From Acidobacteriota bacterium (GTDB lineage: Bacteria > Acidobacteriota > Terriglobia > Terriglobales > Acidobacteriaceae): 12,489 nucleotides of DNA. A model generated the notes under the pieces. The model did no database searches, had not been told where the DNA came from, and saw only the letters and a program-made list of their open reading frames with translations. The stretch covers positions 1 to 12,489 of the forward strand of contig JAJZIF010000061.1 of assembly GCA_021810735.1 (NCBI GenBank), given 5' to 3'. Below are positions 6,896 to 12,489 of this stretch, in pieces (positions within the stretch are counted from its first letter, which is position 1; each line of letters starts with the position of its first letter). A program made the position numbers and the translations under genes.

Positions 6896-9800
6896 TTAAA
6901 ACTGGAGCCGCCCTGCAAACTGAATGGTACGTGGAGCGCTTACTGATCCGTTCCATTCGCCAAAGTTGCTGTTGGACACATCATTGTTGAACGCAAAGTT
7001 CCCGCCTATGTTGAAGCCCCCTGGATTGATGAAATAATGGTTGTTGAAAGCGTTGAAGAAGTTGGCTTGTAGCTGGAAAACCAAACTCTTCGCTATCGGA
7101 GTATTCTTGATGAAAGCTATGTTGAGATTTTTAAAGCTTGGGCCATAGATCGTGGACACGCGCTGACCATAACCGGTATATCCGAAGGAAGAAGCGCCGG
7201 AAAAATTACGGCTTGCGTTTTCGAAGCCCGCGGGATTCAAAAGCCGCCCTTTGGCCGGATTATAGTGGCTAGGGTTTTGGAGCAAATATCTGGTTCCAGA
7301 CTTCAGTCCCGGAATACACCCTTCACGAAATTGAGGAACCACGTTACATTGCGAGGAAGTGAACCACATCGGCATACCGTAGGAATAGTGAAAGATTGGA
7401 CTGGTCTGCCACCCACCCACGATACGATTCAATAGACCGCCACCGTTCAGAAACCTTTGATTGAGTCCGAACGGCAGGTTGTAAACCGCAGTGAGGTCGA
7501 AGAAAGCTGGTACGTTATCCGGCGCAACGCTCCACACCCGTTTGATATCGTATGGTGAAATTACACCGCTATTGCCTTGTGTACCCTGCCCGGTGGTTTG
7601 TACGTTGTCTGCTGAGTTCTCCATCAGATTTGCCGCAGTAAATGAAATCATCGTGTAGAGACCACTCTGAAACCGGCGCTCAAGTTCCATCTGGAATGAG
7701 GAATAAAGAGAGTTTCCGTGGTTCTCGTTGAGGCCCTGCTCTACGCCGCAATACTGCGGGAAAGGAAGCAATGCCTGCGCTACCGTTGCGCCGCATTTCG
7801 AGTTGACTTGGCTATACCAGCCGGGATAAGGGACAGGAACTCCATCGACCTGGGTGTCAGTGGGACCGAACGTGTCCTTCAAATGGATTCCCAATGCCTG
7901 AATCCGAGGACTGTTCGGATTCAAAACGTTGATTGGATTGTTGACCGAAGGCAGATGTGTGCCTTTGGTCCCAACATAGGATGCATGTACAAGAACATTG
8001 CCCGGCAACTGATGCTGGATTGTCAGATTCCATTGTTGAGAATAGGGCCGCTTGTTGCCATCGAAGGGCCTGTAAAGTGGAGACTGGCCATTATCAAAGC
8101 CTGAATTGATATTCGAGGTTTGCTTGGGCGTTGGAAACCCTCCGGAAAGATACATCGCAGGCGTAGTGAGGCCCGATGTCTGGGTCACATCGCTGATCGT
8201 GTCATTGAGGTTGAAACCATCCAGGCTCATGCCTCCGTTCCAACCAGGATAGAATGCAGAATCGAAATAGATGCCGTACCCGGCATTGACGACAGTTTTC
8301 TCGTTTAATGCGTACGCAAGGCCGAGACGTGGAGCGAACGCTTTCTGAAAGAGGAGTTCAGGATAGCGCCGCCCGTAGCTTGCCGGTCCATATCCGTTCC
8401 CCGCAAACGCCAGCCGTCCGGGAAGATTGGCTCCGCCGGTATTGGGATTCGGGCCCAGCGGATCCAGGAAGGAGAGATGGTTATACTTCTCCCAAGAGGG
8501 TGTAAATACATCCCACCGCAGGCTATAATCGAACGTCAACTTGGAGTTAACGCGCCATGTATCGCCAGCGTCGGCAGCCCACATGAGTTGCCGAGGGTAA
8601 TAGTTAGGAACATTGAGGAACTGCACATTGGCTGAGCTCACGGCACCGAGGAAAAATCCAGCCATCGGGTCACCGGTAACAGCGTTCACGCTAAGGTTGG
8701 CCGTCGTATCCGCATTAAAAGTAAAAACGCCACCCTGTCCGCCTGCTGCATGGATATTGCCTTGGATACTCCGCCATTCACCCCCGAACTTCAGAGTGTG
8801 AGAACCAATGACCCACGTAAAAAGATCATTAACGTCCCACGTTGGACGAGTCGTCTTGTTGAGGCCAATCGGACCTGCTGTACTGCCGTATCCAGAGAAG
8901 CCATTGCCGAAATTGAATGTCGGTAAGGTTGAGTTAGCAACGCCGGGTACAGTCGGCAGCTTCACTCCAGCATTTAGCGAGTAGTACCCCTCATTACGGT
9001 TTAGATATCCAACTGTGAAGTGATTCGTCATCAAGCTCGTAAAGGAGTGTTCCCAATTGAACCGCTGTATCGGGGAGTTTTCAGGATTTGCCGGTTCCGC
9101 GGTCGAAACAGCGGTGGGCAGATCGCTTTGAAGATTGGGTTTGGAAAACTGCCACCAGGAAGTGTAGTACATGTGATCATGATCGCCAGCAGTCAAATCC
9201 ACACGCCAGACATAAACATTCTCCATGGACACCAGAGATCCCTGCCCGGACCGCGGAATGAGGTAATTATTGGTTTCCGCGTTGTTCGTCGGGGTTGGGA
9301 GCGCAGCCATCCATGCTCTCGCAATTGGATCCTCCCTCGTCAGCGGGATTCGATTATTGGGAAACGGCAGACCTGTCTTAGGATCGTAAATCTGAATCAT
9401 CTTTCCGTTCACGTCGGTATAGCCGCTGAAATTACCGGCACGATCGGCAAGCGAGGGAATCGACAGAGTGGCAGCGCTTGCGCCACCGAGGACCGATAAC
9501 CCTTCCCAATTGAAATACCCGTAGGCTTTGTACCTGGAATGGCCATGAAGCCCCGGTAGTAAGATCGGGCCGCCAATATTTGCTCCATAGTCGTTCTCTT
9601 CATCTTCTGGTTTTCTTACGGTCGTTGGAGTTCCATACTGAAAAGCATTGAAGAGTTGATTGCGAAAGTACTCATACGCTGCACCATGAAATTGGTCGCT
9701 GCCGCTCCTGGTTTCCACAATAAGTTGACCCGAAGTCGTAGACCCGTACTGTGCCCCGTAATCGAGAGCCAGCACTTTAACCTGGCTTACCGTGTCTGGT

Positions 9801-10480
9801 GACATTTGAAAATCGCCCTGGAGGGAAACCATGCCGCTCTGGTTCATAAAGCCTTCTTGCATCGAAGCCCCGTCCAGCAATGCCTCATCCCCCGACTGCA
9901 ATCCGCCATTGATGCGGACGTCGAATGCGTTGCCAGATGCTGCGCTGACACCAGGCAACAAAGTTGCGAGGCTGATCGAAGATCGCGGGGCCCCTGAAAC
10001 GGTCAGGGGCATGTCCAGGAGAACTTCAGGTGAAATGCCACCCTCAAGCGTAGCGGTGGTGGCGTTCAGCGCAGAAATGCCCGCTGAAACATTCACGGTT
10101 GTGTTCGCGGCACCCAATTGCAACTCAACGTTTAGTTGGGCTGCCTGATTCAGAGATAGATATATGCCAGTGCGGTGGAGGCTCTTGAAACCTTGGGCGG
10201 TGACATCCAAAGTATAGGTTGCGGAACTTAAATTTTGGAAGTTATAGCTGCCATCCGCAGCTGCTGTAAATTTCCTCTGATAATTTGTGGCTTCGTTCGT
10301 GAGGGTCAATTCGGCACCCGGAATCGCTGCCCCGCTTGGATCCGTGACTGTTCCTCTTAAATTCGCCGAGGTATCCTGGCCATAGGCGGGGAAGCTGAAA
10401 CAAAAGGCAAACAGGCTGATGACGATTGCACCGTTCAAGCTCCAATCCAAAAGCCTCTTCCAACGGTTCCCTAAATACAT
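6896..10480 (-). CDS. Oar-like TonB-dependent outer-membrane protein with carboxypeptidase-regulatory-like domain
   Basis: An outer-membrane channel or receptor of 1194 residues. Residues 1-34 carry a Lys/Arg-rich start and a hydrophobic segment (GAIVISLFAFCFSFPAYG) ending near YGQ, a signal peptide. Residues about 36-122 (ANLRGTVTDPSGAAIPGAEL...) form a carboxypeptidase-regulatory-like beta domain. About 140-262 is the plug, with the typical DVRINGGLQSGDEALLDGAS and VKVLALDYGAQYGSTTSGQL stretches. The remainder, from HGAAYEYFRNQLFNA, is an Oar-type beta-barrel (RLGLAYALNEKTVVNAGYGI, QQWNLTIQHQLPGNVLVHAS) ending PRTIQFAGRLQF with a C-terminal Phe expected for BAM-dependent assembly. I see no clear TonB box. 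Such proteins are greatly expanded in Acidobacteriota and are thought to import large molecules such as oligosaccharides; the substrate here is unknown. AGAGGAGGG sits 6 bases before the ATG. The downstream GH27 gene hints at a galactose-containing glycan. Confidence 0.92.
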   Translation of the reverse strand: MYLGNRWKRLLDWSLNGAIVISLFAFCFSFPAYGQDTSANLRGTVTDPSGAAIPGAELTLTNEATNYQRKFTAAADGSYNFQNLSSATYTLDVTAQGFKSLHRTGIYLSLNQAAQLNVELQLGAANTTVNVSAGISALNATTATLEGGISPEVLLDMPLTVSGAPRSSISLATLLPGVSAASGNAFDVRINGGLQSGDEALLDGASMQEGFMNQSGMVSLQGDFQMSPDTVSQVKVLALDYGAQYGSTTSGQLIVETRSGSDQFHGAAYEYFRNQLFNAFQYGTPTTVRKPEDEENDYGANIGGPILLPGLHGHSRYKAYGYFNWEGLSVLGGASAATLSIPSLADRAGNFSGYTDVNGKMIQIYDPKTGLPFPNNRIPLTREDPIARAWMAALPTPTNNAETNNYLIPRSGQGSLVSMENVYVWRVDLTAGDHDHMYYTSWWQFSKPNLQSDLPTAVSTAEPANPENSPIQRFNWEHSFTSLMTNHFTVGYLNRNEGYYSLNAGVKLPTVPGVANSTLPTFNFGNGFSGYGSTAGPIGLNKTTRPTWDVNDLFTWVIGSHTLKFGGEWRSIQGNIHAAGGQGGVFTFNADTTANLSVNAVTGDPMAGFFLGAVSSANVQFLNVPNYYPRQLMWAADAGDTWRVNSKLTFDYSLRWDVFTPSWEKYNHLSFLDPLGPNPNTGGANLPGRLAFAGNGYGPASYGRRYPELLFQKAFAPRLGLAYALNEKTVVNAGYGIYFDSAFYPGWNGGMSLDGFNLNDTISDVTQTSGLTTPAMYLSGGFPTPKQTSNINSGFDNGQSPLYRPFDGNKRPYSQQWNLTIQHQLPGNVLVHASYVGTKGTHLPSVNNPINVLNPNSPRIQALGIHLKDTFGPTDTQVDGVPVPYPGWYSQVNSKCGATVAQALLPFPQYCGVEQGLNENHGNSLYSSFQMELERRFQSGLYTMISFTAANLMENSADNVQTTGQGTQGNSGVISPYDIKRVWSVAPDNVPAFFDLTAVYNLPFGLNQRFLNGGGLLNRIVGGWQTSPIFHYSYGMPMWFTSSQCNVVPQFREGCIPGLKSGTRYLLQNPSHYNPAKGRLLNPAGFENASRNFSGASSFGYTGYGQRVSTIYGPSFKNLNIAFIKNTPIAKSLVFQLQANFFNAFNNHYFINPGGFNIGGNFAFNNDVSNSNFGEWNGSVSAPRTIQFAGRLQF

Positions 10481-10486
10481 GTCACA

Positions 10487-10495
10487 CCCTCCTCT
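10487..10495 (-). promoter_or_regulatory. Strong ribosome binding site of the Oar-like gene
   Basis: AGAGGAGGG on the minus strand, 6 bases before the ATG at 10480. It is the best Shine-Dalgarno sequence in the window and consistent with high expression. Confidence 0.75.
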
Positions 10496-10700
10496 GAATC
10501 TGCCCCTCTACTCGCGGCCATCTCCTACATGATCTGTTGTTGATTCACCTTGTCTTTTGACGCTGAACATGGAGCAACATTCTTTGAGAGGAAAGAGGCA
10601 AGCACCAGGACAGGATGAGATCTCTTCTCTTTACTCGTTCATTCCTGCACATGGCTTTTCATTGACGACAAACTTTCGCGCAAAAATTAATCCAGCGAAG

Positions 10701-10728
10701 TATTTATGGCCCATCACGTCTTTGTCAA
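10701..10728 (-). promoter_or_regulatory. Probable sigma70-type promoter of the Oar-like gene
   Basis: On the minus strand a perfect TTGACA (-35, bases 10728-10723) is followed after 16 bases by TAAATA (-10, bases 10706-10701). Transcription would start near 10693 and give a leader of about 210 nucleotides before the ATG at 10480. The location directly upstream of the Oar-like gene and the consensus -35 box support the call; the -10 box is one mismatch from TATAAT-type at key positions and spacing is one short of ideal. Confidence 0.45.
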
Positions 10729-11207
10729 GAGAAATCGTTCCAGCCTAAGTTGCTATAGGCGATACCTCACGCAATAAGGAAGCTCTGAAAATCTATTCGA
10801 TTCAGAACCTGTGCGGTTAATGTGGAATGAGGAGACTGATCACGGATGCCAGCTTACTGTGGCGCATCAGGCAGAGTTTCAAGGCTACACGAAGCGAGGA
10901 GAAAGAGGTGTGGGGTGAGGCAGGTTATCAGGTAGAGGGGCGACGTCATTCGCCAGATCGCGCCAGGAGCACAGGAGACAACCTGCCGCCGGATCAAGTA
11001 CAACGCGGAGTGGACGAGGAGCAGAACTGCAAGAACCAGGACCAAGACGCGGGTGACGGCCAAAATCGAGTGCCTTTCCGTGTCTTGAAGCGAGTTTTCG
11101 GATGTACGATAGTGCGCTGCCGCGGGTTGAAGAAGAACCACGAATGATGTGCCTGCCGGACGCTGAACCAACCTCCAACGGACACAATGAGCGGCGGGAC
11201 GGTTTCA
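10729..11207. other. Gene-poor stretch between TPR gene and Oar-like promoter, no recognised gene
   Basis: Both strands are open for about 105 codons here (plus 10827-11147, minus 11171-10854) but neither product resembles a known family. The minus-strand frame includes a ~20-residue hydrophobic run (ILAVTRVLVLVLAVLLLVHS) followed by LIRR, which could be one membrane helix. It would need a TTG start with GGAGG directly abutting it, so translation is doubtful. The plus-strand frame starts with ATG but is highly charged, of low complexity (EEQNCKNQDQDAGDGQN) and lacks a spaced ribosome binding site. No insertion-sequence similarity was recognised, unlike the other two gene gaps. It may be decayed coding sequence. 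Confidence 0.35.
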
Positions 11208-11271
11208 AAATCGGCGATTCTGAACGGAGGCCAGGAGATACCAATCAATCAACTTCATAACTCGCCGATTT
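11208..11271 (-). repeat. 10-bp inverted repeat just downstream of the TPR gene; possible terminator or RNA hairpin
   Basis: AAATCGGCGA at 11208-11217 and TCGCCGATTT at 11262-11271 are exact reverse complements, separated by 44 bases. Inside, TGAA and TTCA can extend the stem after a small internal loop. In the direction of the TPR gene (stop at 11292-11294) the hairpin begins about 20 bases after the stop, and its distal arm ends in ATTTT. That could terminate transcription, although the loop is long and the T-run is short. A transposable-element terminus is an alternative. Confidence 0.4.
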
Positions 11272-11291
11272 CAGAGATTCCTGAGGCCGTC

Positions 11292-12284
11292 TTAGCGCGA
11301 CTGCGAAGCGGGCAACGGACTGGCGGAACGCCTCAAAGCTTTTAAAATCTCTGTTTGCTTCTTCGCCTGGCTGACTTGCCCGAGCCGTTTATAAAAGCGA
11401 GCCAGCGCATAATGCGGTTCCGGGTATGCGGGATCCAACGTAGCTGCCCGCTGCAGGGAGATGATCGCCTCGTTCAGACGACCTTGCTCGCCCAGGACCA
11501 AACCTAATCGATAGTTGGCTTGAGGGAGCGTGGCGTCATAGGAGAGCGCCTCTCGTAATTGTGCCTCAGCCTCGACAAACTTGCTTTGTCTCATCAATGC
11601 AATGGCGAGGTCCAGATTCGGCCAAGGGGAGGGATGCCGCTGGTCGCGATTGAGAGCGACAGCCTTCTTGAACAATGGAACCGCTCGATCGGTATGTCCG
11701 AGATAGTCATAGCAGAGTCCTAGGCGGTCGTACGCACGGGCCATGTCTGGGTCGAGTTGAATGGCAATCGTAAGGTGTCGAATCGCGGAGGAGTATTGCT
11801 GCCGATCATAAGCGAGACGACCCAGCCAGTATGGGTATAACGCCACTTTCGGATTCGCCGCGGCCAGTTTCCTAAGCTGGGCGCGGGCCCAGTCTGGGCG
11901 GTGCAGTTCAACATCGGCCATCGCAAGCGTGAACCTGCTGGAATCGTCCAGCGGGGCGAGGTGATCGGCTTTAGTCCAGGCAATTGCTGCATTCAAATAG
12001 CCGCCGTCTTGGAAGAAGATGTGACCAAGCAATACCAGGAGGCCTCTGGCTCGAGATGACAAGGGATCGCGATTGATTTCATTGATCAGCATCTGCTCCG
12101 CGTCCTTATAGTTGCGATGCTGGAGATCTTGCTGCAGCCGTGAATTGTCCACAGGCCCAAGCAAGATCCCTTCCTCGGCCGCAATGCCCGCTGCGGGGCC
12201 AAGGCGGTCTGGCGACTGCGAAAGCGACCTCAGTGCGGGAACTGTCATCAGAACTAGGAGGCCGACAGCCAGAGGTTTGCGCAT
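11292..12284 (-). CDS. Secreted or periplasmic TPR-repeat protein (330 aa)
   Basis: The N-terminus MRKPLAVGLLVLMTVPALRS followed by LSQS is a Sec-type signal peptide with two early positive charges. From about residue 50 the protein is built of about seven tetratricopeptide repeats, for example KVALYPYWLGRLAYDRQQYS, ARAYDRLGLCYDYLGHTDRA, QANYRLGLVLGEQGRLNEAI and PEPHYALARFYKRLGQVSQA, with no catalytic domain. I chose the ATG at 12284; a GTG immediately before it at 12287 would add one Met. No convincing ribosome binding site precedes either: the nearest is AAGG about 15 bases away. The upstream IS630-like copy begins only about 36 bp from the ATG, so the native promoter has probably been displaced. 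It is a different protein from the 534-residue TPR gene. Function beyond protein-protein contact cannot be told. Confidence 0.85.
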   Translation of the reverse strand: MRKPLAVGLLVLMTVPALRSLSQSPDRLGPAAGIAAEEGILLGPVDNSRLQQDLQHRNYKDAEQMLINEINRDPLSSRARGLLVLLGHIFFQDGGYLNAAIAWTKADHLAPLDDSSRFTLAMADVELHRPDWARAQLRKLAAANPKVALYPYWLGRLAYDRQQYSSAIRHLTIAIQLDPDMARAYDRLGLCYDYLGHTDRAVPLFKKAVALNRDQRHPSPWPNLDLAIALMRQSKFVEAEAQLREALSYDATLPQANYRLGLVLGEQGRLNEAIISLQRAATLDPAYPEPHYALARFYKRLGQVSQAKKQTEILKALRRSASPLPASQSR

Positions 12285-12319
12285 CACACAAAGAGTGTAC
12301 CTTGGATGAATCGGCGCGA

Positions 12320-12489
12320 TTTAGAGCATTTCCATCATAGATGTACCCAGTTGAGGGTTAGCCTGAACCAAGCCTTTGCGTTGTCTGCAGATAGTTGCTG
12401 AAGGGCTTCTGTGATGGCTTGGTCCAGGGCTTGTTCGGTCCGGGCTTTGGCGGAGCGGAGCAGTTGTTTGAACTTGGCCCAGGCCTTTT
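12320..12489 (-). mobile_element. IS630-like insertion sequence, 3' end with transposase C-terminus (right copy, truncated by window edge)
   Basis: On the minus strand the frame entering the window reads KAWAKFKQLLRSAKARTEQA, LDQAITEALQQLSADN and AKAWFRLTLNWVHL, ending at the TGA at 12335-12337. This is the C-terminal helix bundle of an IS630-family transposase (compare AWSKLKQLLRSAKART..., NAxAWFRH). The shared segment with the left copy covers about 12320-12416; this copy keeps four more codons at the end (WVHL). The reading frame is open across all the visible 51 codons. A TA at 12322-12323 would place the IS boundary at 12324. The catalytic DDE residues are beyond the window. Confidence 0.8.

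Noticed and set aside
9020..9499. A 159-codon plus-strand open frame within the Oar-like gene
   Set aside because: It is antisense shadow of a continuous, family-typical 1194-residue protein; no domain was recognised.
10616..10625. GAGATCTC palindrome as a regulator operator
   Set aside because: At only 8 bp, with no second copy nearby and no regulator gene in the window, chance occurrence is likely.
10827..11147. A 106-codon plus-strand frame starting with ATG
   Set aside because: Its composition is polar and low in complexity, it has no spaced ribosome binding site, and it opposes the direction of every intact gene. I kept it only as part of an unassigned stretch.
1..12489. CRISPR arrays, tRNA or rRNA genes, phage genes, toxin-antitoxin or defence systems
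   Set aside because: I looked for repeat-spacer periodicity, tRNA-like cloverleaf ends and typical small paired genes, and saw none that could be supported.

Overview
The window looks like chromosomal DNA of an Acidobacteriota (Terriglobia-like) organism. The main evidence is a very large Oar-type TonB-dependent outer-membrane protein with an N-terminal carboxypeptidase-regulatory-like domain, together with a CRTAC1/ASPIC-UnbV seven-repeat protein and secreted TPR proteins, a set typical of that phylum. This assignment is inference from protein families, not from a marker gene.

Layout. Both extremities carry the 3' end of the same IS630-like transposase gene in inverted orientation (1-97 on +, 12320-12489 on -). 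The two are about 95% identical over the shared ~96 bp. All five intact genes lie between them on the minus strand. In transcription order they are: a secreted TPR protein (12284-11292); an Oar-like TonB-dependent outer-membrane protein (10480-6896); a secreted GH27 alpha-galactosidase (6740-5547); a second, longer secreted TPR protein (4163-2559); and a CRTAC1/ASPIC-UnbV protein (2480-753).

The gene-poor stretches differ. 98-752 holds a gutted IS256-family transposase and a scrap of an IS481-like transposase. 4240-5335 is a patchwork of relics from IS256 (a different subgroup), IS3 (OrfB part), IS110 and IS3 (OrfA part), all broken by stops or frameshifts. 10481-11291 contains the likely promoter and long leader of the Oar gene, a 10-bp inverted repeat just behind the first TPR gene, and no gene I can recognise.

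How the genes may work together (inference). Oar-like receptor followed by secreted alpha-galactosidase resembles a small glycan-harvesting unit: the GH27 enzyme would release alpha-linked galactose outside the cytoplasm and the large TonB-type channel could import products. TPR plus CRTAC1 form a second tight pair, probably one operon, with extracytoplasmic proteins of unknown role. No regulator, inner-membrane transporter or sugar kinase is present. I found no tRNA, rRNA, CRISPR array, phage gene or defence system. The most unusual aspects are the inverted IS630 flanks and the density of decayed insertion sequences filling the spaces between intact genes.
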